DNA of 64,000 nucleotides from Heterohyrax brucei (GCA_028571685.1 CM053143.1:155738329-155802328); one strand, 5' to 3'. Positions 47,975 to 58,090 are shown, counted from the stretch's first letter. Notes: generated from the sequence alone by a model not told the origin. Numbers and translations: made by a program.

Positions 47975-48180
47975 TGTTCGAAGTCCTTCTTATCTATCAG
48001 CATAATCTACTGGACAACCTGCAGAGAAGGTACTACTGAAGTCCTGATATTATAGATTGGGGAACTAAGGTGCAAGGAGCCTAAGCAACTCCCCCCAAGG
48101 ATCACAGTATTAAATGGTAGATTTAAGATTCAAGCCCAGGCAGTCTGGCTTCCAGATCTTCACTGCATCCCACACAGTCT
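47975..48180 (+). repeat. MIR relic
   Basis: 'gattggggaactaaggtgca', 'taagcaactccccccaagg' and 'aagcccaggcagtctggct' occur in MIR order. Confidence 0.65.
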
Positions 48181-48619
48181 TCTGCGTGAATCATGTTCAC
48201 TCAATGACTTGGGTGACACAACCAACACAGTTTTAGAACTCATTTATTGTAAATTTCTATGAATATTTATAATAAAATAGCAGTCTAATAGCCTAGTTAG
48301 CCTAACAGTACATTCTTCTTTAAAACTGTTAATTTTCAAAGATGCGTTTGGCACATCAAATCCAGCTATCACACTGTGTATGTATATGTGTGTGTGTACA
48401 TTTTTACTGTGTTTAACTGTATTTTGCTTCCCAAATACTCATCAAAAAAGAAAGTAAGAACAGGGAGTCATGGAAGTAATGAGCACTGTAGGGAAGGTAA
48501 GAACAGCAATGGTGACATCTGCTCATAAGTTTCACATGAATTTCTTGACGTAGATTTTTCCACATCTTTCCTAAGAAAGCAAGCCAAAGCAAAGGCTCAT
48601 GGATTGTAGCGATGGTACC

Positions 48620-49162
48620 TGTCTTAGTTTTCTAGCGCTGCTGTAACAAATACCAAAGGGAGATGGTTGTCACAAAACAAAATTGATTCTCTTACAGTCT
48701 AGTAGGCTAGAAGTCCAAATTCAGGGTGCTGGTTCCAAGGGAAGGTTTTGTCTCTGACAGCTCTGGAGGAAGGTCCCTGTGATACATCAGTTTTCCCCGG
48801 ACTGGGAGCAACTCAGTGCAGGACACTGAGGTGCTCCAGATGCTGTTTTCTTGGTACTATAAGGTCCCCAACTCTCTGCTTCCTTCCCTTTCATCTCTCG
48901 TAAAATAAAAGGTGGTATCAGCCACACCCTAGGGAAACTCCCTTTATGTTCTATCAGGGATATAAACTTAATAAGGGTGTTACAGTCTCACCCTAATTGT
49001 CTTTAACCCAATCTTGTCCTTTAACCGCAGGAAAGATTAGGACTTACAATATATACAAAATTACAATCACAAAATAGAGGACAAGCACATAATACTGTCA
49101 ATCATGGTTCAGTCAAACTGCTATACACATTTTGGGAGGGGAACCTGATTCAGTCCATGACA
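48620..49162 (-). mobile_element. Solo LTR (MaLR/ERVL-like)
   Basis: Plus-strand start tgtcttagttttctagcgct, end cagtccatgaca. Flanks gtacc and gtgcc (48615-48619, 49163-49167) agree at 4 of 5. Confidence 0.85.
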
Positions 49163-49662
49163 GTGCCTATGCACACATATGAATGGAAATCATTTCTTTC
49201 TGTGTCTTCTACCAAAATGGGGAAAACCTTTCTCAACAAGGACCCAAAAGAGGGAGAAAAAAAGAAGATGTACTGAAAATTTAAGTAAGAATGGGCCAAC
49301 CATCTGTTCATCTCTTTTGGGGCAATTCTCAAAGATGACCAGTGCATGAATCTGGGGGTGCACAAAGACGGGGTATATTTTTTTCCACTCTAGACATCTC
49401 TTTACCTGGGAAACAGATTTGCTAGTGTCATAGTCCTGGACAGTCTATGTGTCATCTGCTCCACAGAGGAGGAGCAATGTCTTAACCTAATGGATGTATC
49501 TGGATGGAAAACCTGAGCACAAACAGCCCTACTCTTTCTCTGTTGTGAGTAGACCTGCCACTCTGCTCTGTTCCTCTTTATCTTACATTCTACAGGTGTA
49601 GACTCTGTCCATACAACGTCCCCACCCACTGCTTACAGCATCTCCCAGGGCGTAGCTACTGT

Positions 49663-49845
49663 GTGCTGTCCAGTCAGTTCCCATTCACAGCAACACTAAG
49701 GACAGAGGAGAACAGTCCGACATTTTCCTAGTCTTTGCAAGAACAGAATGCCAGGTCTTTTTCCCCACAGAGTCACTGGGTTTGAACCACTGACCTTTTA
49801 GTTAGCAACTGAGCATTTAACCACTGCTCTATCAGAGCTACTTGT
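49663..49845 (-). mobile_element. AfroSINE, long variant, minus strand
   Basis: Tail gtccagtcagttcccattca, body actgaccttttagttagcaa, head aaccactgctctatcagagc. Confidence 0.72.
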
Positions 49846-49967
49846 TGGGAGGGTACAGCTGCGTAATTCTGAGGTTCAGTATTGGGAAGTCTACTTGTTT
49901 AGAGTTAAAAGCCATATTCATCACATTAAGGCACACATCACTCACCTGCAATTCCAAAAGCTCCGTA

Positions 49968-50132
49968 CCAAAACTCAAAGCTGTTGATGTTAAGTCGATT
50001 CCAACTCTGACTCTGTTTAAAGACAGCGTATAGAGTTGCCCCTTAGAGTTTCCACGGAGCCCTTGGGGAATGTGAACTGCCCATCTTTTGGTTAGCAGCC
50101 ATAGCACTTAACTAATACGCCACCAGGGTTTT
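49968..50132 (-). mobile_element. AfroSINE, minus strand
   Basis: Tail gttaagtcgattccaactct, body gagtttccacggagcccttg, head acgccaccagggtttt. Confidence 0.85.
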
Positions 50133-50465
50133 CAAAATCTCCAGAGTTTAGAAAAAAATTTTTTGCCCCAGTTTACCTGGTAGTAAAACCTGGTGTTATC
50201 TGAGTCATTGGTAGCAAAATCTGGCCTAATTTGACATGCAGCTAACTTGCAAGCTTTATCATTTCACTTAGTTTTGCTGACTCCTACAGTAGTCATTAAC
50301 CATATGTGACCATTAAAATTTAAATAAAATATAAAATTCAGGTTCTTAGTCAGACTAGCCACATTTCAAGTGCTGAAGACTCATATATGACTAGAATTCC
50401 CATACTGGACAGCATGGATAAAGACATTCCCAGCACTGCAGAAAATTCTATACAACACCAGCCTG

Positions 50466-50668
50466 GAATAAGGAGATCTGGTGGTACAGTAGTTAAGTTC
50501 ACAGCCGTCAACTGAAAAGGTCAGTGGTTCAAACCCACCAGCTGCTCTACAGGAGAAACTTTGGCAGTCTGCTTCTGTAAAGATTCCAAACTTGAAAACC
50601 CATTGAGGCAGTTCCACCTGTCCTCTGGGTCTCTATGTGTCAGAACGGATTCACCGACAATGGTTTTG
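50466..50668 (+). mobile_element. AfroSINE, long variant, plus strand
   Basis: Head gatctggtggtacagtagtt, internal tggcagtctgcttctgtaaa, tail ggattcaccgacaatggttt. Confidence 0.83.
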
Positions 50669-53255
50669 GTTTCAGACTTGCAGTAATGTTTCACTTATTA
50701 ATATTAATGTATTCGACTATGAGGTGTTACTACAGATCCTGTGTAATAAATGGCATATGCACCATTTTACCCAGAAGTGTAAATAAGTTAGAATTCCAAA
50801 GCCACATCTGGCCCAAAGGATCAGACCTTAACTTTATCAGTGATAAAGCTATATTTTGGTCTTCCTTCTTTGTTTGACTTTGCCTTACTCTAAACTGGTT
50901 AAGAATCAAGGCAGAGAAGTAGAGCATTATTTATTGGGCCGTTCCAATAATGGGGCAGAGAATCATGCAGGCTGTTTTCTCCATAATCGTGGAACATTCT
51001 GGCTAATCTTAGCAAACAGAGGACATTATGTGTCTTAGAATTGTATCATGGAGGTGTAAGTGCTCTTCTGAAGACAGACAGTGACTACATGACTAGAAAG
51101 CTCCCACAAATTAATAACAATACCACGAATGGGATGTCTACATTGGGCAGGAGATGAGACCAGTTGAGGACTATCTGCTTAAAGAGAATCTAGGATGATG
51201 TCGTTGCCTCCCACACACTGTTTTTTCTCCAGTATCTTCCTTGTGGTTGGAACTCTTCAGATGTAGACAGACTTACAGATAGGAATGTGTTCACTATTGT
51301 CTAGCACATTCTGAAATTTCCTTGAACGTTCCTATGGCTACCTCTTGGTAGGAGCGAAATGAATCCGTCCAACCATGTTCCTTTCTTGCTACTCAGCATC
51401 TTCTGGCTTCCAGACTTCAAGCTCCTACTGGTGATATCCAGCTTATTGTCTTGTCCATGTGGGTGTAAGGCATTTCACAGAAAACTGGCACAGCAGCCTA
51501 GAAAGGCCAGTAACTAAAACTTATGCAGACTGTTTTCTCATCTTTAAAAGAGGTCAAATACCCTCCACTCCATTATCCTTACAGCACTGTTTTAAAGATA
51601 GAAATAACAATTAAAATACTGAATGAGCTAAGATATGGGAAAGCCATTCTGCACTCTAAAGACAAGTATTCTTTTGATTTACTGAAGGAGAAACTTCATA
51701 CCAGCCTTTTAAAGTAATACCAGTTAAAACAATAATTTAAGCAAGAAGCTTGCTAGAGTCTTAAAAGTACTGCTGTCAGTTCAACATAAAGAAGCTTTTA
51801 TTTAGGGCATAAATTGGATTTCTGCTTGCAAAGGGAAGCATGAGATAATACTGTTTGTAATAATTTGACAGTGAAGAAGCTCTTCAGCATCAGCCAAGAA
51901 TCTAATAGTGGATGGTACCCAAACACAGCCATTTGTTTCCTGAAAATGTATCCATAAAGATCCCGTAGTAACCGGCTGCCTCTGACAAAGCGTTCACCAA
52001 GACTGCAAGGCTTCACATCCAGATCATTAAAAAAACTCCCAGCTCCGTCTTTCCTAGTCAATATACCCTTGGCTCTCCAGTTTGAGGTCCCTACCCCTGT
52101 TGAAACTTCCAGATAAGCTTTACGTTTCTGTGCTTTGGAGACCAATGTGGCAGCTGCTCAGGATCAACAGTGATCGGAAGACAACTTCTCCCTCCTGATT
52201 GCGCTCTTAGTGTTAATACAGGCTAAAGCTTTTATTTCAAGAAACTAGAGAATTCACTACATCATACATTCTTGTCCATATAAGGTAATTCAATGTCAAC
52301 CTGACCTAGTATAAATTCACTATCATCAGTTTTTATCCTCTAAATATCAAATGTAAAACAGCTAAATTTCAAATGTAAAACAGGGAAAAATTAACCAGCT
52401 GTGCTGTTACTAACAGACTTTATTGCACTGCTTTTGAAGCAAGCTGTTTAAAGGATAGCTGGCTGTATTTAAATACTTTTGTGTAAATAATTTAAATTAA
52501 AATTTAAATACTTTTTGTAAGACATGTTCTAAACTCGGGGATTAAAATTTTAAAGGCTTTTAAAATATTTTTCTAACAGTTCTCTCAAGCACTTTAAAAT
52601 GTTTAAGAACAGTTTAAAAACACTGAAAAATTAAGTTGCAGATTTCCTGAAATAAGGGGCATAAGCTTATGTTTTCTTTACCTGTTAGTTACCATCTAAC
52701 CTATTTTAACTCATACTTAATTAAAAATCCTATTGGACATATATAAGGTAAAAATTATTTTTGAAGCACACTGTAGGTTCCTTGGGCTCAGACACAGCAA
52801 CCGTTGAGGTAGGTGGCAGGACTGGGCACTTCTGTGGCACATGCACGCATGCACGCACACACACACACACACACACACAGTGTCTGCATGAGTTAGAACT
52901 GAGCCAGCTGCACCTACGAACAGTAGATTCCTAAATACTTCCTTTAATTATTAAATTTCTTGGAAGTGAGTTGTATATTTATAAAAGGAGAGTTATGCCA
53001 AAGCCTACAGTCTTTCCAACAGTAATTACTATGTGTGGCCTTTTTCATTCTTTCCACTATCGCCTAGTCATAATGTGAGTGCTTATCTCTGAAAAGCTCA
53101 ACTCACAGAAAGTTCTTTTTGTTGGCATATTCTGATGACTTTTCACAGGCAACCACAGTCTTTGAGTTTTTCAATTCTATCCATGGACTCAGTACACATT
53201 TTCTATTTTTTTCTGTACCTTTTTTTTTTTACGGCCAAGGCTTGATTAAAAAAAT
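50669..53255. other. Repeat-poor AT-rich block near the NWD2 promoter
   Basis: About 2.6 kb with no SINE, RTE, L1 or LTR I can recognise, apart from a CA microsatellite. It contains a 115-codon minus-strand open frame (51798-52145) followed by an AATAAA; no family is recognised. Absence of insertions next to a promoter may reflect constraint. Confidence 0.5.
52843..52879. repeat. (CACG)/(AC)n microsatellite
   Basis: Starts atgcacgcatgcacgcac and continues as a pure AC run. Confidence 0.95.
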
Positions 53256-53256
53256 A

Positions 53257-53330
53257 AAAAACACCACAAACAAAAAGAAAACACCTAACTCGTTGCCATA
53301 GAGTCGATCCAGACTCACTGCGACCCTAAT
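53257..53330 (-). mobile_element. AfroSINE tail fragment beside the CpG island
   Basis: An A-rich run, then cgttgccatagagtcgatcc and gactcactgcgacccta; the body is missing. It is the SINE nearest to NWD2 exon 1 on the intron side. Confidence 0.75.
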
Positions 53331-54291
53331 CTTGATTTTTCCGTCTTTATTTCCGCCGGCTGTGAACTCTTCTGGAGAAGAGTAATTCCTGCAGTTTTTT
53401 TCCAGCACCTTAGTCAAACGCATCCTACTTTTTTTCCCCCCACCTACTGCGAATGAAAGTTAACACTCAGGAAAAAGAACCGAAAGACAGATGAGCCAGG
53501 AATTAACCACCGAGCGGTAAGCCACTGTGATTTGTGAAGGCAGCAAATCAACAAGTTTTCACTGAGCGCCTGCCTACTAGGGGTCTGGCCTTAAGCAGGT
53601 ACACGGTTGAGCAGGCCAGTTTCTAGACCTGGGAGATCAAGGTGGGGGATCCTACTGCGGAGATGACCTCATCCTGGGTGCTCCACCTAGAAACCTGTGC
53701 TGAACTGAGCGCCAGGCTGTCCCGGGACCCCGCAGCCTGTTTCCCCTAGAACCTCGCAGCCCCCCGGTTAACAAGGGTCTCCCCAGTTCCCAAAGGCGAA
53801 AGGTATAGCCATAACCTCAAGAGGCGAGTCTCGGGAGCCCCGCGGGCACCCGCCCCGGCCGGAACAAGTGGCAATGCAGGGAAGTCTCCATTCCCGAATC
53901 CGCAGTAGAGCCCAGAGCTAGAGGAACTACTGTTGGCGTTTCGGATAACCTCGGAGAAGAAACCGCTTAAAAAAAAGGGAGTGGGGGCGGGGGAGTGGTA
54001 GGGAGGATGAAGCTTTCAGAAGCGCCTGCTAATTCCTCGGACTTCTCTTGGCTTGACCCAGTGGAGTCAAATAGGGAGCAAAGAATGGGTATCCCAGGGG
54101 TGTCAGCAGGCATGAGAGATGGGTCTAATGAAAATGGTTTAAATGAAATTCCCACGCGCTCAACGCGCCACGGCTTCAGCGAAGAAATCGAGCGCAGAGG
54201 ACGCAAGGCGCACCCGGCTGTGCAGCCGGCACACTCCCCAGCTGCCGCTGCGTGGACTAACAGAAGGGCAGACGGACAAACTGACCGAGTG

Positions 54292-54297
54292 ACTTAC
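54292..54297 (-). other. NWD2: NWD2 exon 1 splice donor
   Basis: On the minus strand the coding exon ends ...CCTGAAG and the next bases are GTAAGTC, matching the U1-complementary consensus at every core position. The reading frame continues only a few codons of non-family sequence past this point, which supports the exon ending here. Confidence 0.92.
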
Positions 54298-54448
54298 CTT
54301 CAGGGTTGGCACTGATGAAGACCCGGACGCTGCGGCCCGCGGGCACGAGGTGAGAAGGCAGGGCGGTGAGGTTCCCGGAGAAAGCTGCCCGCCGGAGCGC
54401 AGAGTCCCGGGGACAGGGCAGCTTGGTGCCTGCTCCTGCCGGCCACAT
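54298..54448 (-). CDS. NWD2: NWD2 coding exon 1 (N-terminal 50 residues)
   Basis: This exon encodes the amino terminus of NWD2, a large (about 1,700 residues) NACHT and WD-repeat protein of the STAND NTPase class, mainly expressed in brain and poorly characterised. Translation from the ATG at 54448 begins MWPAGAGTKLPCPRDS and ends VRVFISANPE. I recognise this as the NWD2 N-terminus; the FISANPE segment opens the conserved region ahead of the NACHT domain. The exon is 151 bases, 50 codons plus one base (phase 1), and runs into AAG|GTAAGTC, a near-perfect donor. The leftover G would complete the Asp codon that follows NPE in the family. The start context has G at -3 and T at +4, so it is moderate. 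No frame break is seen. No NACHT or WD-repeat exon is recognised in the window, so this gene is only partial here. Identity rests on remembered family sequence, not a search. Confidence 0.93.
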
Positions 54449-54554
54449 CGCCCTCTGGGAGGAATAGCCGCCACCCGGTTCCTGCTCCTACTCCTCAGAT
54501 TCCTGCCCGCGACTAAGCGGGAACGACTAGGTCGATCTCCGCTGGCGGCGTGCC

Positions 54555-54629
54555 TCAGAGCTGTTCCAAGCCCGAAGAGCCGGAGGAGAGCTCCGCGGCG
54601 CGCTCCTCTGGCCAGCGGGGAGCGGCCAT
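54555..54629 (-). other. Upstream ORF 3 in the NWD2 leader (24 codons)
   Basis: ATG at 54629 with C at -3 and G at +4, a weak context. It starts MAAPRWPEERAAEL and stops at TGA about 105 bases before the NWD2 ATG, leaving room for reinitiation. No known peptide is recognised. Confidence 0.35.
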
Positions 54630-54690
54630 ATGGCCCCTGTCGCTGCCGCTTCCTGCCCCTCTGGGCGGCCACCTTGGCTCCCTGCAGGGC

Positions 54691-54699
54691 TCAGCGCAT
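54691..54699 (-). other. Upstream ORF 2: two-codon ATG-CGC-TGA
   Basis: A minimal ORF (Met-Arg-stop) in the same inferred leader. The sequence is clear; translation is not shown. Confidence 0.35.
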
Positions 54700-54735
54700 C
54701 AGCCAACGGGAGCGGGAAGGTCAGCGTGGCGGCAG

Positions 54736-54798
54736 CTACGCGCGCCGCGCCCGTTTGCACCGGGAAGCGCTGGTGCCGACCGCCAAACCTGCGGCCAT
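54736..54798 (-). other. Upstream ORF 1 in the NWD2 leader (20 codons)
   Basis: ATG at 54798 with G at -3 and G at +4, a strong initiation context and better than that of the NWD2 start itself. It encodes MAAGLAVGTSASRCKRARRA and stops at TAG. If the leader is transcribed as inferred, scanning ribosomes would meet this ATG first. Confidence 0.45.
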
Positions 54799-54914
54799 CT
54801 CCCCGCCCGCGCCTTCCGCGGGAGGAGGGGGCTGCCAGGTGGCGGGGACTGAGTGGGTGAGGAGCGAAGACTAAACTTTACTCTGCGAAAGGCGTCCGAG
54901 TTGATCTGCAGGTG

Positions 54915-54930
54915 CTGGGCGCGGTGCTGG
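54915..54930 (-). promoter_or_regulatory. REST/NRSF (RE1)-like site at the NWD2 start
   Basis: The minus strand reads CCAGCACCGCGCCCAG. Compared with the REST core TYAGMRCCNNRGMSAG it matches 14 of 16 positions; the mismatches are the first T and the G of the RG pair. REST silences neuronal genes outside neurons, which would fit a brain-expressed gene such as NWD2. The match is by eye and imperfect, so this is a candidate only. Confidence 0.4.
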
Positions 54931-54943
54931 AACAACTGGCGGC

Positions 54944-54949
54944 TTTAAA
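54944..54949 (-). promoter_or_regulatory. TATA-like box of the NWD2 promoter
   Basis: TTTAAA flanked by GC-rich sequence, with several GGGCGG-type GC boxes immediately upstream on the minus strand (54950-54985). It would place the start of transcription near 54915-54920. The motif is palindromic, so orientation comes from the NWD2 exon, not the box. Confidence 0.5.
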
Positions 54950-55035
54950 GGGCGGCGGGGGAGGCGGGAGGGGGGCGGTGAGGGCCTCTCGGCTGCCCAG
55001 GTGCCTCCCCAGCTCCGGTGGGGTGGGGGGACAAA
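54948..55035 (+). promoter_or_regulatory. G-run cluster and GC boxes upstream of NWD2
   Basis: The plus strand carries repeated runs of three to six G (GGGCGG, GGGGG, GGCGGG, GGGGGGCGG, then more G runs near 55018-55031). The runs act as Sp1-type GC boxes in either orientation and could form a G-quadruplex on the strand that is non-template for plus-strand transcription. Confidence 0.55.
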
Positions 55036-55551
55036 CGCGAGCACTCGTGGCTGTCTCCTCAGTACAAAGCAGTCAATAAATTAGCCTGAGATTCTTGCTG
55101 CGCGCCTGCCAACTCCCCTAAAGGTCATACCAGCCCTGAGCATTTTCGGGAATCCGCGCGTGCAGGCGTTTGCGCCCTTTGCCGGACTGTAGGGAATCTG
55201 GCTTCAAAGTTAGACGCACGCCCCGAGACCGGCCGTTGAGGGTCTGAATCCTCCTACGTCTGGACCGGTCCTGGAGGAAGGGTCACTGTTGCCCGGTCTC
55301 TCCTGACGGAGGGGGCTGCGTCCCGCCGCTCGGCTGGCTCCTCACACACAGCCAAGCGAACCTTTTATAACCAAGCAGCGCTTCTCACGTGCTCCTCGCC
55401 GCGTGGTCAAGGAAGCTTTCTGGAGGCGAGTCTCCGCGGGGAGCCCTCCGGGGTCTCTCAGGCTCGTTGGGATTTTGGTTGCCCCTGCCGAGGCGCGTTC
55501 CCCCAGCGTGGGGGATCCGGGCCCGCTGGCCACGAGGACGCAGGCAGCCCC

Positions 55552-55589
55552 GGGTGGCCCAGTGCGCTCCGGGTGGCCCAGTGCGCTCC
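55552..55589. repeat. Perfect 19-bp tandem duplication
   Basis: The unit GGGTGGCCCAGTGCGCTCC occurs twice head to tail, without mismatch, in the upstream part of the CpG island. A recent slippage or duplication event is the simple explanation. Confidence 0.9.
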
Positions 55590-55689
55590 GGGATCCGGCA
55601 GCTGTAGGGTTCCTGGTGCGCCGCCCCGCGCAACGTCCCCCAAAGCCCCAGTGGTCAGGGATTGGGGCGCGAAATGGGGGGCTCAGAAT

Positions 55690-56500
55690 TGGTCTTGCCC
55701 CGTGGCCAGGTACAGATTACCCGGTAGAGCAAACTACATTTGAGTTTACTTGTGGTTATTTACTAATCTGTAGTGCAGAATTTCACCTGTGCACCACAGA
55801 TTTAGTAAGTAAACGAAAGTAAACCCGTGCGTGCTGTGCTTACTGGGTGAACCGCCCCTGCCCACGCCTTCTTTTGCTGCGCTTCAGTCGCTTTTCTAAA
55901 TTTGCAAAAGCCTGTATCACCTCCCTCTGACATTGATCCAGAGTGGCCAGAGCAGAGCTGGACTGTGTGAAATGGGGTCTGGCCATGAGGCAGAAAACAT
56001 AGGGGGCTCGGGTGACTTGAAGTGGAAAGGGATCGAGGCGTCCAAGTGCCATGAGTGGACCATACGCCTTTGCAACCATGGAAATAACTGCAAATCCTAG
56101 GACACTAAGGAGGACCTGAGGGAATAAAATTGTGCTCTGTGTGTTGGGGAAGGGGCAGAGGGTGGAGGCAGTATTGGAAACCTTACCTGGAGCCTTAACT
56201 GAAGTTTCATGCCCAAACCCATTACTCTGAGCTCTAGGACAGGCTCTCCACTTCCAAATCCTTGAAACTGGAGGCAGTGGGTAGGCACCGAATGAGGTCA
56301 CTTTAGCCACACACTTTGCTATTTGCCTGGGGTCTCCCGCTCTAAGCCTTCCCTGGCTGCCTCTAGACCTGCACTTCCTTTAGACCCTGCTGGTGGCAGT
56401 GAAGATCTATGGACTACTGTTAGTTTGGGTATCCCCTTGCTCCTCCAGCAAATGCTTTTGGGTTAACGTCTTTGAAAGAGTTGGATTTGTGGGTTTTTAA
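55690..56500. other. Upstream DNA with a long minus-strand open frame
   Basis: No repeat is recognised. The minus strand is open for about 156 codons (56310-55840), ending ...KRLKRSKRRRGQGRFTQ; its only possible upstream start is a GTG. Inside it, at about 56113, ttttattccctcag|G is a good splice-acceptor sequence on the same strand. No family is recognised, so no gene is called. Confidence 0.3.
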
Positions 56501-56697
56501 CGGTGTCTTTCCTTGGGTGGTGCAAAGTTAAGCTTGTGTCTGCTAGCAGGAAGGTTGGCAGGTGAGTCCACCCAGAGACTATCACCTGACCATTTCCAAA
56601 AAAATAGACTACTGAAAACCCTATGGAACACAGTTCTCCTCTGACACACATGGGGTTTCCTTGAGTAGGGAATCGACTTCATGGCAAGTGGTTTGGC
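56501..56697 (+). mobile_element. AfroSINE, long variant, plus strand
   Basis: Head ttccttgggtggtgcaaagt, body actactgaaaaccctatgg, tail gaatcgacttcatggcaagt. Confidence 0.8.
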
Positions 56698-57004
56698 TTA
56701 GGGTTTTCTCTACTCCAGAGAAGCAGGGGGCAGACAGCAGTTCTGACTTTGTGATGTTGTGATGCAACCCGTAAGATGCTCGGAAAGATACCCAGTAGTT
56801 TGCTCCATTTTTCCCCTTTAGCAGATTACCTCCTTACCCTTTTCAGCCTCATCACCCCCAGGTGGAAAGCTTTGACTGTAGGAAGTGTCTGAAAGATTCT
56901 CTGGTGTCCTCGAAGGTGTCAACTGGGAGATGAGGAACAGGTTAGGAACAGCAGCGTCTGTTGCTGTAACGTTCTTTATGAATATACAGTACCTGTTACT
57001 GGGG

Positions 57005-57172
57005 AGGAAACCCTGGTGGTCTAGTAGTTAAGTTTAATGGCTGTTAACTGAAAGGTGAGCAGTTTGAATCCACCAGGCACTGCTCTTGGTAACTCTGTAG
57101 GGCTGTGCTACTCTGCCCTATAGGGTCACTATGAGTCAAAATGGAATTGATGGCAGTGGGTTTGGTTTTGGT
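57005..57172 (+). mobile_element. AfroSINE, plus strand, well preserved
   Basis: Head ggaaaccctggtggtctagt, body gagcagtttgaatccaccag, tail atggaattgatggcagtggg plus a gttttggttt end. Confidence 0.88.
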
Positions 57173-57964
57173 TTATTACTAGAGAAGGGAGCCAGACGTT
57201 ATACCTGATTCCAAGATTGTATATCAGGGACTGTTTGGGAGTCCTCGTATTGTCAAGGACCCACTTTCCTTGCTCCCTTTTTCCCCCTATTTATTTATTC
57301 ATTGCTCTTTTAAAAATGGGATTAGTGTTTGTGTTCTCTGACCTCTGTCTCAGATCTCAGGGTTGCCCTTTCTTAAAATGACTTTGGGATCCTGGCAGCC
57401 TCAATAACCTAATTAACTGTTCTAAACAGGCTGGAATTTAGCATCTGCCAGTGCTACTGCAGACCAAGACTGCAGAGGAGACAGAATTTCAATTGTCTGT
57501 GGGCCGTGCTTTCATCGGCTTGAACCCTGCTTTGGCGTGGCCAGCTCTGCTTCAAGTAAAGGAGACTGCTGTCTGAGGCATCAGAGAGATTCCTGTCGAG
57601 GAAAATTCGGTTGCTCACCTCCCGTATTTGTACCCTGACCTCCTGTTGGTATATCTTTCCCACACCTTCCTCTTCTATCCTGTTTTGGCCTATTACCTGA
57701 TACCCTAAAAGCAGAGAATCATTTGTTATCATGCAAATGGCATAAGGGAGGGGTCACCCAGAGTGTTAACATCTTGCTATAAATTGCCAAGTGCCATTTA
57801 TTTCCTAAACTCAGAAGACTTTGGCTCCACAGGCCGTAGAGGAAAGAGAGAAATCTGAAGAGAAACTGAAAGGCAAGGAGAGAGCATAAATGGAGGCCTT
57901 GAATTAAAACTTGGAGTCTATAATTTTGTGCATGTTTAAAATATTACTCTGCAATAAATATTAA

Positions 57965-58090
57965 AAGTGTTTCTATTAGTCACATTTTATACCTGAGAAA
58001 ACAAGTCTCAAAAAGCGGAATAACCTGTCCAACGTCGCGTATCTGGTTAACAGTAGAATCAGGTGCTTCAGCCCCTGTCTCAGTTCTCTT
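57965..58090 (+). repeat. MIR relic
   Basis: 'cacattttatacctgagaaa' followed by 'aataacctgtccaacgtcgc' and 'gtagaatcaggtgcttcagc' fits a MIR 3' half. Confidence 0.6.

Larger units (their letters stand above)
1..54297 (-). other. NWD2: Presumed NWD2 intron 1 (5' part)
   Basis: The donor at 54297 opens this intron on the minus strand. I looked for the next NWD2 exon (family sequence continuing DTGAERQ... through the YGLEFQ and DLYWGV region) and did not recognise it, so the intron probably runs past the left edge. A short exon could have been missed by eye. Confidence 0.6.
54449..54920 (-). other. NWD2: Probable NWD2 5' untranslated region
   Basis: This GC-rich stretch lies between the NWD2 start codon and the inferred transcription start about 30 bases downstream of a TTTAAA box. 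It holds three upstream ATGs, each closed by a stop before the main start. No in-frame upstream ATG extends the NWD2 protein. The 5' edge is inferred from the TATA-like box alone; transcripts could start elsewhere in the CpG island or contain an upstream intron. Confidence 0.55.
53690..55680. other. CpG island covering NWD2 exon 1
   Basis: GC-rich DNA with dense CpG dinucleotides, in sharp contrast to the AT-rich flanks. It spans intron 1 start, exon 1, the leader and about 700 bases upstream. Many long open frames on both strands here result from the low stop-codon density of GC-rich DNA and are not called as genes. Confidence 0.85.

Noticed and set aside
54160-54672. A 170-codon minus-strand open frame across NWD2 exon 1
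   Set aside because: It starts with GTG, not ATG, runs through the splice donor in a different frame from NWD2, and GC-rich DNA has few stops by chance.
54831-54850. A CTCF site (ccaggtggcg region)
   Set aside because: Only the central bases fit; the flanks of the CTCF motif are not met well enough by eye.
54350-54874. A 174-codon plus-strand open frame in the CpG island
   Set aside because: Antisense to the NWD2 leader, arginine/alanine/proline-rich as any GC-rich frame would be, with no recognised domain.
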